DNA of 13,800 nt from Candidatus Glassbacteria bacterium RIFCSPLOWO2_12_FULL_58_11 (lineage in GTDB: Bacteria; Gemmatimonadota; Glassbacteria; GWA2-58-10), in assembly GCA_001780825.1 (NCBI GenBank), contig MFIX01000161.1, positions 27,798 through 41,597 on the forward strand, read 5' to 3'. The notes beneath the pieces were generated by a model. It ran no database searches, was not told the origin of the DNA, and was given only the letters and a program-made list of their open reading frames with translations. How positions within the stretch are numbered: the stretch's first letter is position 1; each line of letters opens with the position of its first letter. A program made the position numbers and the translations under genes. Positions 1 to 7,025 of this stretch are shown one piece after another.

Positions 1-1
1 C

Positions 2-580
2 TCCGATCCGCTGAATATCGGCCGCTGGATCCATTTCGAGATGCGGGTCAGCCTGGGAGAGGGGCCGGGCTCGGACCGCATCCAAGTCTGGGCCGATGGC
101 GTGCTGGTGGGCGATGTGGCGCATGAGGACCTGGCCGCGGGATACAAGGACTACACGCTCAACGGCATGAGCTGGGACTGCTACTGGAACGGGGGGAGCC
201 CGGTCACCCAGTCGCGCTTCTACGATGACCTGATGCTCTCCACGGAAAGGATTGGACCGGTGCGCACGAGCTTGAACCCGGTCATTGTCAAGAGCCCGTT
301 CAACACGGATACGCAGGGCGAGGTCCAGGGAGGCTGGGAAGCGGAAGTGGCCCAGGGAGTCCAGAACCCGCTGGCGCTGAAACAGGTGATCGACGGAGTG
401 GCGACGCAGTACGAGGATCCGGAGATAGAGTACACGGCTTGTCTGGCAGGGCGCGCTGGAGGGCGACGGGGTGCAAATGATCGTGGGCACTATCTCGGGC
501 AGGTTTGTCGGCCCTCAGGCCGGCCGGACCGACCTGGCCCCCAACACCTTGCATTTTGTGCGCTTGCGCCAGCGCGATAG
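2..580 (+). CDS. Large modular secreted protein, 5'-truncated, first frame of a frameshifted gene
   Basis: The frame is open from the window edge, so the N-terminus and any signal peptide lie outside. The first ~80 residues (RWIHFEMRVS, RIQVWADG, YDDLMLS) look like the end of a LamG/concanavalin-type sheet domain, as found in carbohydrate-binding proteins and polysaccharide lyases. After about position 270 a fibronectin-III-like segment begins (SPFNTDTQGEV, PEIEYTA). Sensible coding stops near 437-441. The remaining codons to the stop at 580 are low-complexity Arg/Gly/Pro and look like noise, while the next frame continues the same domain (VWQGALEGDG). This entry and the following one are best read as two halves of one gene, broken by one extra base or by a sequence error. 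The substrate is unknown; a role in extracellular glycan binding is inference. Confidence 0.6.
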   Translation, partial: SDPLNIGRWIHFEMRVSLGEGPGSDRIQVWADGVLVGDVAHEDLAAGYKDYTLNGMSWDCYWNGGSPVTQSRFYDDLMLSTERIGPVRTSLNPVIVKSPFNTDTQGEVQGGWEAEVAQGVQNPLALKQVIDGVATQYEDPEIEYTACLAGRAGGRRGANDRGHYLGQVCRPSGRPDRPGPQHLAFCALAPAR

Positions 581-1211
581 CTCCGGCGCCTGGTCAGACT
601 GGTCCGCCTGGCACTCCGGGTTCGCCACGAACTGGGTGGACAATACGCCGCAAACAGAAAAAACCCTGCCGGCGGGATATCGCGAAGAGGCAGCCGCGGC
701 GGTCCTCCAGCCGGACTCGACCGCGCCGGAAATCGGCGCGCTCAGCGAGCCGGGAAGGATTGCGGACACGGCAGGACCGTACAGGATTACCGTCGAGGTA
801 AGCGACCAGTACATTCTTTCTGTTTATTTATACTGGCGCAGGGCCGGAGAGGCGGATTACAGCTACGTGCGGATGAATGGGGAGGAAGGTTTGTTCCGGG
901 CGGAAATTCCGGGCCAGCCGGCCGGGACGAAGGTCGAGTACTATATACGGGCATTCGACGGCTTCGACCACGAGAGCTATGCTCCACTGAATTATGAGAG
1001 CCAGCCCTGTTCCTTTGAGGTGCTCGACCCGCTGACCTATGATTTCAACCGGGACGGACGGATAAACCTGCTGGACGTGCTTTCCATGCTGCTGACCGGG
1101 ATCAGGCACCCGGAAGAGCCGGCCCTGGACTACAACGGGGATGGAAGCTACGGCATGGACGATGCCCTGGGCCTGCTAAGCGACATCCTGCAGCTCCGGC
1201 GCTCGCTATGA
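441..1211 (+). CDS. Same secreted protein, second frame: FN3-like end, Ig-like domain, C-terminal dockerin-like EF-hand pair
   Basis: This frame picks up where the previous one degrades. It opens with VWQGALEGDG and completes a fibronectin-III-like domain (HFVRLRQRDSSGAWSDWSAW). A second beta-sandwich follows at about 720-1020, with the EYYIRAFDG pattern common in bacterial Ig-like surface domains. The C-terminus (1026-1208) holds two dockerin-type calcium loops about 29 residues apart, DFNRDGRINLLD and DYNGDGSYGMDD, each with D-x-N-x-D-G-x5-D spacing. Such pairs bind cohesins in cellulosomes, but they are also common at the ends of secreted proteins in bacteria without cellulosomes, where their partner is often unknown. 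A separate gene starting at the internal GTG at 471 is possible but less likely, because it would begin mid-domain without a signal peptide. No cohesin gene is in the window. Confidence 0.75.
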   Translation, partial: VWQGALEGDGVQMIVGTISGRFVGPQAGRTDLAPNTLHFVRLRQRDSSGAWSDWSAWHSGFATNWVDNTPQTEKTLPAGYREEAAAAVLQPDSTAPEIGALSEPGRIADTAGPYRITVEVSDQYILSVYLYWRRAGEADYSYVRMNGEEGLFRAEIPGQPAGTKVEYYIRAFDGFDHESYAPLNYESQPCSFEVLDPLTYDFNRDGRINLLDVLSMLLTGIRHPEEPALDYNGDGSYGMDDALGLLSDILQLRRSL

Positions 1212-1260
1212 GCCGCCAGTTCCAGCCCGGATTTCTCATAAATTTCAGTAAACCCCGCAG

Positions 1261-1281
1261 GGGCGGCCCCAGTGGCCGCCC
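1261..1281. repeat. 8-bp-stem inverted repeat between convergent genes
   Basis: GGGCGGCC at 1261-1268 and its exact complement GGCCGCCC at 1274-1281 flank a 5-base loop. It lies 50 bases after the stop of the dockerin-bearing gene and before the 3' end of the opposite-strand gene, where a terminator is expected. No run of T follows on either strand, so it is recorded as a hairpin and not as an intrinsic terminator. Nothing else recognisable was seen in 1212-1401. Confidence 0.5.
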
Positions 1282-1401
1282 AGTGTTCGGTAATTTCTCG
1301 TTCTCAAACGGGCGCATACGGGGGTGCGCACCTACATGAAACGCTTTCGTAAATTTTTATGAATTGAACGGGCCTGACTCCTGCGAGCACGAGCCTTCGG
1401 C

Positions 1402-2352
1402 TTAAAACGGCTCCAGCCGGATTGTCGCCTCAACAGTCATCGGCATGGTCATGCCCGCCGGCACATCCGTCCCGCCCTCGAACTTGTACTCTCCCGAGAG
1501 CTTGAGGGTTATCACGGCGCCTACTACCCAGCCGCTCAGCGGGTCCAGGGAAAGCGTACCATCCTGCTCACCGCTGATCTGCAGGCCGAGTTTCGTCGAG
1601 CCAAAATCCAGCGGCGGAGCCTGCGGATTGGTGGAGATAACCGTGTGCGCCTGGATAACCGCCTTCCCGGAATCGAGGCTTTTCAGGGTCCAGGTGTGCT
1701 GCTGGTTCATCGGCAGGCTGCTGGTCATGGAGAAGCTCTTCGCCCAGCTGTCGCCGACACTCACCGGGGTCTCGGGATAGACCGCGAAAAGCTGGCCCAT
1801 CTGCTCCCGGGCGGCCTGATCGCTGTACTGTTTCTTTAGACTGTTTATCAGACCCTCTCTTGCCTGGCCTTCCGGCAGATCGATACTCCCCAGGATACGC
1901 TCCATCAGCGCGCTCATACCCGTAACCTCCAGGACTTTTCCGGAGGAGGCGAGTTTCATCATAAAGCTCTGCCCGGCCAGGGCGGCCAGCACCTTGCCCA
2001 CCGGAGATTCCACCTCGGACGGCTGGGCCGAATCGTAATCGGACGTACCCATCGGCCCCTCCAGATGAGCCTTGACCGTGGCATAGGTGGTCTGGATCGA
2101 GGCATTCCCCTCCCCGTCCACGTCCTGCACCGCGAAAGTGTAGCCGAGAGCGATATTCTGGATCATCTCCATATCTTTGTCGCCGAATTTGCTGGTAATT
2201 TTCTGGTCGGTGACCATGCGGACATTATATGAGCTGCCTTTCTGAAGGTGCAGGCCTAGCTTTACTTTTCCGGCGGCGTGCAGCCCCGGGGAAAGGAGGC
2301 CGGCGCAAACCAGAAGCAGCACAAAGGACAACAGTTTCGGGGATGTCTTCAT
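1402..2352 (-). CDS. Exported DUF6263-like protein of unknown function
   Basis: The protein has 316 residues from the ATG at 2352. This start is chosen because it begins a classic signal peptide (Lys at residue 2, hydrophobic core SFVLLLVCAGLLSPG, likely cleavage near LHAAG) and has AAGGA at 2361-2365, eight bases upstream. An in-frame ATG at 2448 would add 32 Arg/Pro-rich residues before the signal sequence. The Cys in the core has Val at -1, so it is not a good lipobox. The mature part starts KVKLGLHLQKGSSYNVRMVT and is beta-rich, with alternating strands and a QVDG/DVDGEGNA-type turn; it resembles the DUF6263 family from memory. It is probably periplasmic or surface-exposed. It follows norZ on the same strand, but a strong terminator and its own promoter lie between, so it is likely a separate transcript. 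Confidence 0.8.
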   Translation of the reverse strand: MKTSPKLLSFVLLLVCAGLLSPGLHAAGKVKLGLHLQKGSSYNVRMVTDQKITSKFGDKDMEMIQNIALGYTFAVQDVDGEGNASIQTTYATVKAHLEGPMGTSDYDSAQPSEVESPVGKVLAALAGQSFMMKLASSGKVLEVTGMSALMERILGSIDLPEGQAREGLINSLKKQYSDQAAREQMGQLFAVYPETPVSVGDSWAKSFSMTSSLPMNQQHTWTLKSLDSGKAVIQAHTVISTNPQAPPLDFGSTKLGLQISGEQDGTLSLDPLSGWVVGAVITLKLSGEYKFEGGTDVPAGMTMPMTVEATIRLEPF

Positions 2353-2469
2353 TTTGAAAATCCTTTTACAAGCGCGTGAGCGGTTTGATCGTCCATCCGG
2401 GCCTGCGGGACCGGGCGGCCGATTCCGGGTAGCTTGAACAAATGTCATCAGTAACTGAACGGCAACAAT

Positions 2470-2498
2470 ATTTTATCTTCCAGGATGACTTTTGTCTA
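2470..2498 (-). promoter_or_regulatory. Sigma70-like promoter of the DUF6263-like gene
   Basis: Read on the minus strand, TAGACA (2493-2498) and TAAAAT (2470-2475) are separated by exactly 17 bases; each matches the sigma70 consensus at 5 of 6 positions. The -35 box starts about ten bases after the T-run of the norZ terminator. The predicted start near 2463 gives a leader of about 110 bases to the preferred ATG at 2352, or about 15 bases to the in-frame ATG at 2448. Confidence 0.6.
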
Positions 2499-2508
2499 TC
2501 ATATTAAG

Positions 2509-2545
2509 AAAAAGCGGGTTTGCCGATTCGAACCGGCAAACCCGC
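2509..2545 (-). terminator. Rho-independent terminator of norZ
   Basis: A perfect 12-bp stem, GCGGGTTTGCCG (2514-2525) with CGGCAAACCCGC (2534-2545), encloses an 8-base loop. On the minus strand it is followed directly by TTTTTCTT (2513 down to 2506). It sits 33 bases after the norZ stop codon. The U-run follows only on the minus strand, which fixes the direction. Confidence 0.92.
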
Positions 2546-2578
2546 ATTATTACGGCAAACAGAGACAGCCAGTCTCCA

Positions 2579-4855
2579 CTAAAGCTTTATACCCAGGCGC
2601 TCCCAGACCGACTCGCCCTCCTTGATCTCCACCGCTTTCAGATGCGGATAGGTGCGGAAGAGAAACCAGGCCAGGGGGACCACGCCGAGCAGGATGATCA
2701 TCAGGTCGGGCACCATGCGCCATTCACCGAGAACCTGGACGAAGCCGCTCTCGAAGAACGAAGCATCCCGGGCCTTCCAGAGCCCCTGGGTGAAACTGGT
2801 CCAGGCCTGGGCGATACCCACCGGAAAAAGGGTGCCGAAAGTGAGCAGCAGCAACCCGGCGTTCATCCCGAAAAACGAGACCTTGAGCAGGCGGTCATTC
2901 CAGTATTCCTTGCGGACCATGCCGCGCCAGGAGAAGAGCAGCAGGCCGATCGAGAGCATCCCGTACACTCCGAAAAGTGCGCCGTGGCCATGGTTCATGG
3001 TCAGGTACGTCCCATGCTCGAAATAATTGACGATCGGCAGGTTGATCAGGAAGCCGAAAACTCCGGCGCCGAGGAAGTTCCAGAAAGCCGAGGCCGCCAG
3101 GAAGTACATGGGCCATTTGTAGGGGAAGTCTCCGCCCTCTTTGCGCACTCCCTTGAATTCTAGCAGTCCGCGGACAATCAGGCCGAACAGCGGCACCGGC
3201 TCCATCGAGGAGAATACCGAGCCCAGGGCCAGCCAGTAGGAGGGCCCGCCGTACCAGAAGAAGTGGTGGGCCGTGCCGAGGATACCGGAGAGAAACACCA
3301 GCGCCGCGGTGAAATAGGCCACGACCAGGGCATCCCGGTTCGAGGCCAGTCCCAGGGCCACCATCAGCAGGGCGATCACTGCCACGCCGAAGAACTCGAA
3401 GATACTCTCGACCCAGATATGCACCACGAACCAGCGCCAGTAATCGGCGACTGTCAGGTGCATGCCCCGGTGAAACAGCAGGCCGAAAGCGAAAAATCCG
3501 ACTACCAGGATCGCGCTCAGGACATAAAAAGTGACCAGCTCGCTGAACTCGCTCCGGCCGGCCCTGGTCAGGTGGTGGGCCACAGCCCGGTAAACGATCA
3601 GCAGCCAGGCCACCAGGCCTACCAGCAACAATATCTGCCAGACCCGGCCCAGCTCGAGGTACTCCCAGCCCTGATGGCCGAACCAGTACCACCAGTCGCC
3701 CAGCAGGCCCTTGATCCCGGCGATCTCGCCGCCCAGGCTCCCCAGGGCGACCAGCAGGATCGCCCCGAAAAGCAATTGCACCAGCAGGCCCTGTTTTTTC
3801 GGCTCGCGGCCCCCGATAATCGGCGCCAGGTAAATCGCCGCGGCCACCCAGGTCGTGGCGATCCAGAATATCGCCAGTTGCAGGTGCCAGCTTTTGGCCC
3901 AGCTATAGGGGATCAACTGCGAGACTACCGGGATATAAAAAGAGGACGGTTTGACAGTATAGTGGGCGAGCAACCCGCCGAACGAGGTCTGCAGCAGGAA
4001 GAGCAGAATCACCACCAGGAAGAACTTGGTGGCCTTGTACTGGCTGGGAGTCAGCGGCATGTCCACCAGCTTGGCGGCCAGCGACATCCCCTTGGGCTCT
4101 CCGTACCAGATTTCGAAATGATGCACCATCCAGATGAACAGCCCGAGGACCAGGAACAGCGACACGATCCCGCCCAGGCTCCAGATATATGTGGGCGTCG
4201 AGGCGACATTGCCGACCAGACGGTCCGGCGGCCAGTTGTTGGTGTAAGTAGCCTGCCCATCCGGGCGGTTGGTCCCGGCCACCCAGGCGGTCCAGAAGAA
4301 GAAGCGGGAAATCTGCTGCCGTTCCTGGCCGGTCCGGACCGTGTTGGGCAGGAAGCCATAACGGTGATCACCCTGGGCAAATGTATTCTCCCAATACTGC
4401 TGGATTTTATCCAGAGCCAGGGTCTGACCGGCGGTCAAAACCAGCCGGTCCGCGGTCTTGTCGTAGCGGTTGGCCTTGATCTCGTGGGCGGTTTTTACCG
4501 CGATCAGGTCCCGGCTTTCCGGGTCCAGGTCCTCATAGGACCGGCCATAGTCGTTGTGGGCGAGCTGATCGCTGATAACCTGGCCCAGCATGTGCAGGGT
4601 CAGGGCGGAAAATTCCGTGCCCCGCTGCGAGCCGTGCCCCCAGACGCTGCCGTGGTCCATCAATCCGTAACGCTGGTAAACCTCCTGTCCTTCGAGAATA
4701 TCGGCCCGGGTGAACAGCACCCGGCCCGCGTGGTCCACCACCTCGCCGGGGTACGGCGAAAGGTCGCCGCGGGCATAGAACCCGCCGATTATCAGCGTAC
4801 TCAGAGCGATGACAAAGGAAATCAGGGCCGCCCATCTGAGCTTGGTCAGAGACAT
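2579..4855 (-). CDS. norZ: Quinol-dependent nitric oxide reductase (single-subunit qNor)
   Basis: The protein has 758 residues from the ATG at 4855, which has a perfect AGGAGG (4863-4868) seven bases upstream; the open frame extends to 4921, but that stretch lacks a good ribosome site. It is an inner-membrane haem-copper-superfamily enzyme reducing two NO to N2O with electrons from quinol. The N-terminal part has one membrane anchor (residues ~8-26), then a soluble cytochrome-c-like fold without a CxxCH motif, the mark of qNor (DILEGQEVYQ, GSVWGHGS at 69-76). About 13 further membrane spans follow. Visible metal and haem ligands are SWHLQL (His324 region), HIWVE (479-483) with the second Glu at 487, HHFFW (530-534) and NHGHG (621-625). 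The usual HxWVEG is HIWVES here. It lies behind an Rrf2 regulator, and no other denitrification gene is nearby, which suggests NO detoxification more than respiration. Confidence 0.95.
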   Translation of the reverse strand: MSLTKLRWAALISFVIALSTLIIGGFYARGDLSPYPGEVVDHAGRVLFTRADILEGQEVYQRYGLMDHGSVWGHGSQRGTEFSALTLHMLGQVISDQLAHNDYGRSYEDLDPESRDLIAVKTAHEIKANRYDKTADRLVLTAGQTLALDKIQQYWENTFAQGDHRYGFLPNTVRTGQERQQISRFFFWTAWVAGTNRPDGQATYTNNWPPDRLVGNVASTPTYIWSLGGIVSLFLVLGLFIWMVHHFEIWYGEPKGMSLAAKLVDMPLTPSQYKATKFFLVVILLFLLQTSFGGLLAHYTVKPSSFYIPVVSQLIPYSWAKSWHLQLAIFWIATTWVAAAIYLAPIIGGREPKKQGLLVQLLFGAILLVALGSLGGEIAGIKGLLGDWWYWFGHQGWEYLELGRVWQILLLVGLVAWLLIVYRAVAHHLTRAGRSEFSELVTFYVLSAILVVGFFAFGLLFHRGMHLTVADYWRWFVVHIWVESIFEFFGVAVIALLMVALGLASNRDALVVAYFTAALVFLSGILGTAHHFFWYGGPSYWLALGSVFSSMEPVPLFGLIVRGLLEFKGVRKEGGDFPYKWPMYFLAASAFWNFLGAGVFGFLINLPIVNYFEHGTYLTMNHGHGALFGVYGMLSIGLLLFSWRGMVRKEYWNDRLLKVSFFGMNAGLLLLTFGTLFPVGIAQAWTSFTQGLWKARDASFFESGFVQVLGEWRMVPDLMIILLGVVPLAWFLFRTYPHLKAVEIKEGESVWERLGIKL

Positions 4856-4930
4856 AAATAATCCTCCTGAAGTAAAATTAGAAATTAACTGCCACGCCAG
4901 AATACGGAGATTGAATAGCAAGAATATGGA

Positions 4931-5335
4931 TTACCTGGAGATCACCAATTGATTCAGCTTCGTATTTTTTAAGAAAGACACGTATTTTTCGCGCAGCTCC
5001 CCCCATTTATCGTGAATGACACAGGACCGGCTGTCACTGCAGACAATGCCGCCCAGGAGACATTCCTCGAAACGGCTCAAATCCTCCAGCGGGTCGAGAA
5101 CCTCGTGAAGGCTTATCTCCCCGGCCGGACGCGAAAGCCGGAACCCGCCCTGCCTGCCCCGCTGGGAATCGAGCAAACCCTTGCGGGCCAAAGCATGAAG
5201 CACCTTGGAGAGGTATTGCTGCGGGATCCCCAGCTCCCGGCTTATGGAGCGGGCCAGGTGATACTTTCCATCCTCACTCCAGGCGGCCAGCCGCCCCATC
5301 GCCCTCAGCGCGTATTGACCGGTTTGCGATAACAT
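4931..5335 (-). CDS. nsrR: Rrf2-family transcriptional regulator, NsrR-like NO sensor
   Basis: The protein has 134 residues, the usual Rrf2 length, with an ATG at 5335 and AAAGGA upstream. The N-terminal winged helix-turn-helix is clear (YALRAMGRLA, then SISRELGIPQQYLSKVLHAL, then the wing RQGGFRLSRP at 62-70). Three cysteines, Cys92, Cys99 and Cys105, in a C-x6-C-x5-C arrangement match the iron-sulphur cluster site of NsrR/IscR-type members. Known NsrR proteins lose repression when NO attacks the cluster. The gene lies 75 bases upstream of norZ on the same strand, so it probably forms a two-gene, self-regulated NO-response unit. IscR-like or other Rrf2 roles cannot be excluded from sequence alone; the assignment to NO rests mainly on the neighbour. 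Confidence 0.85.
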   Translation of the reverse strand: MLSQTGQYALRAMGRLAAWSEDGKYHLARSISRELGIPQQYLSKVLHALARKGLLDSQRGRQGGFRLSRPAGEISLHEVLDPLEDLSRFEECLLGGIVCSDSRSCVIHDKWGELREKYVSFLKNTKLNQLVISR

Positions 5336-5671
5336 GATATCTGTATCCTTTTATCATTTGTACAGAGAAATAAACTGTCGCCGCCTCTTAATGTTTCAAT
5401 TTTTTTCTATCTCAGATAACTTCAGAATATTTTTTCTCTTGTCCGGCGCGGATCAGTTCTGCAGATTTGTCATCCCTGGAAGCGGAAAGGTTAATAATAT
5501 TTTCTCAATCTGAAGAATTATATAAAGCGTTCGATTCTGATTTTCAAGTATTTTTCAAGTTCATTTTCTGTGCTGGAGCCGGGGCGGCAGAGTTCAGAGC
5601 ATTATTTTGCTGTCTCCGAGCCTTTAATCTCCTTCCGCGGCCACGACTTCCCGACCGTCAAAAGGACTGCC
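5336..5671. other. Divergent intergenic region between nsrR and the methyltransferase gene
   Basis: This AT-rich gap of 336 bases must hold the promoters of two divergent genes. TTGTCA at about 5466-5471 followed 17 bases later by GTTAAT is a weak rightward candidate. No convincing leftward hexamer pair was found. An 11-base palindrome at 5408-5418 is listed separately. An open frame covering part of this gap in phase with the methyltransferase lacks a ribosome site and is not counted as coding. Confidence 0.5.
5408..5418. promoter_or_regulatory. Candidate operator: perfect TATCT-C-AGATA palindrome upstream of nsrR
   Basis: Arms TATCT (5408-5412) and AGATA (5414-5418) are exact complements around one central base, 73 bases before the nsrR start codon, in AT-rich DNA. 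Rrf2 proteins bind as dimers to short AT-rich inverted repeats, so this is a plausible autoregulatory site. It does not match the enterobacterial NsrR consensus, and an 11-base palindrome can occur by chance. Confidence 0.25.
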
Positions 5672-6832
5672 ATGCCACCCGGCGAACCTGTCATCAACAC
5701 TCGGACACTGGCTGAAGAGCTGCGGAGCCTTCCTCCTGGTCTGCGCCGGGTGCTGCTGATCCGCAGCGCTCCGGAAAAAATGCTGCTCGAGTTTCTGGAG
5801 ATTCTGCGAGGTATTCAGCCCGAGGCCGGAGTGACCCTGCTTTGCCATGCCGGCAGAGAGCTTGAAGGCTGTGAAAGCCTGATCTATCCGCACCAGGGAT
5901 TTTTCCGACCGGAGAATGTCAATACCAGAAAGCTTAAAAGCGCTCATTTTGAGCTGGCAGCGGTGCCATATGCCACGGAGCGAAGGTTCCATCCGGCGTA
6001 TTACAATGTCGATTCGATAGCGCAAGCCTCCGGCGCGGACCGGGTAGTACTGTTCTACCGGGATGGCCGGGCGCTGCCGGCGGACAAGGAATTTTTTGAA
6101 TTGAAAAGACTGCGTGTAGTCGAGCCTTATCTCGAGCGCAAAAGGCAAGCCCTGGCAGAGATCGCGGCATTTACCGGCGAGGAACTGAGCCTGGTGGAGG
6201 AAAAGTGCGACCTGGCCGGCCTGGAGGCGGTCAGGCTCTGGAGCGCGGCCGACCCACGGAGCGAGGAGGAGGTCCGCCGCTACTATACAAGTCATGATTT
6301 CTACATCTACGAGCTGATGAAAACTGAGTATAATGGCGACCGGGAGGAGCTGGTGGACTCGGTGCTGGAGGAGTGCGCGCCTGGCGAGAAAGTACTGGAT
6401 TACGGGGCCGGGGTGGGGATTTTTTCCATCCCCCTGGCGGCCAGGGGCGCCGAGGTGACCCACTTGGACCTGCCCGGCCCCTTGTTCGAGTTCGCCCGCA
6501 GCCGTTTCGCCAGTCGGGGCCTGCCGGTCAGGCTGCTCGCCTGTGAAAGGGAGGAACCGCTTACAGGAAGCTACGACACGATTGTCTCGATTTTCGTGGT
6601 CGAGCACCTGCTGGACCCCGAGCGTACCCTGCGTCACCTGAGCCGTCATATCACGCGGGAGGGTAAGCTTCTGCTGGCAGTGGATTTCGAGGAACAGCGC
6701 TGCGGCGATGAGCCGCTGCCGCTTCACCTGGCCCCGCTGACCGCGGAGCGCTACTACAGTATCATGCGCGAGCTGGGGCTGGAGCTTGTACGGCGACGCG
6801 GCAGGCTGGATGTGTTCAGGCGTAAGGCTTGA
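5672..6832 (+). CDS. Two-domain protein: Rossmann-like N-terminal half, class I SAM-dependent methyltransferase C-terminal half
   Basis: The protein has 386 residues from the ATG at 5672, chosen for the AAAGGA at 5661-5666; the frame is open back to 5570 but without a ribosome site. Residues ~200-340 form a class I methyltransferase: motif I VLDYGAGVGIFSIP (241-254), the acidic end of strand 2 in THLDLPG (Asp266), and motif IV SYDTIVSIFVVEHLLDP (~300-316). Before it, around 200-215, VRRYYTSHDFYIYELMK resembles the pre-motif helix of lipid and sugar methyltransferases. The first ~190 residues are a separate alpha/beta unit (RRVLLIRSAPEKMLLEFLEI, then GVTLLCHAG, then DRVVLFYRDGRA) that recalls one half of a GT9/GT-B glycosyltransferase; this is a weak fold-level impression. 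It stands alone between the nor unit and the polysaccharide locus. The substrate is unknown. Confidence 0.8.
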   Translation: MPPGEPVINTRTLAEELRSLPPGLRRVLLIRSAPEKMLLEFLEILRGIQPEAGVTLLCHAGRELEGCESLIYPHQGFFRPENVNTRKLKSAHFELAAVPYATERRFHPAYYNVDSIAQASGADRVVLFYRDGRALPADKEFFELKRLRVVEPYLERKRQALAEIAAFTGEELSLVEEKCDLAGLEAVRLWSAADPRSEEEVRRYYTSHDFYIYELMKTEYNGDREELVDSVLEECAPGEKVLDYGAGVGIFSIPLAARGAEVTHLDLPGPLFEFARSRFASRGLPVRLLACEREEPLTGSYDTIVSIFVVEHLLDPERTLRHLSRHITREGKLLLAVDFEEQRCGDEPLPLHLAPLTAERYYSIMRELGLELVRRRGRLDVFRRKA

Positions 6833-7025
6833 AATTGGCTGTTGATTGCGCTTAAGCCTCACCTTGAAAGAGACAAAAATTTTAGGACAATTTCAGTCAA
6901 ACGCCAGTGCTTGCCTGAAGTAGGGGAGACCGGCCGGTTGCCCATACAGAAACCGCTATTTGTAGAGTGAGCAGAAAACTAAGATTCGGTAGATATCAAA
7001 CTATCTGGGAGCTCTATCCAATGGC

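Noticed and set aside
2492..3163. A 223-codon plus-strand open frame
   Set aside because: It runs through the norZ terminator and the antisense of the norZ 3' end, and its composition is that of a shadow frame.
3263..4861. A 532-codon open frame on the plus strand, antisense to norZ
   Set aside because: It mirrors the norZ codons, is extremely rich in Gln/Pro/Asp/His as expected from antisense membrane-protein codons in GC-rich DNA, and matches no family; norZ has all catalytic motifs.
4856..4930. A separate norZ promoter or NsrR site in the nsrR-norZ spacer
   Set aside because: No hexamer pair with 16-18 base spacing and no clear dyad was found; cotranscription from nsrR is simpler.
6825..6857. 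AGGCTT ... AAGCCT inverted repeat around the end of the methyltransferase gene as a terminator
   Set aside because: Only six pairs enclose a 21-base loop, and no T-run follows immediately.
5624..6862. A 412-codon minus-strand open frame opposite the methyltransferase
   Set aside because: It has no recognisable motif, whereas the plus strand encodes a complete SAM-binding core.
6997..7012. AGATA-N6-TATCT hairpin downstream of manC as a terminator
   Set aside because: The stem is five A/T-rich pairs without a T-run; it is not stable enough to call.
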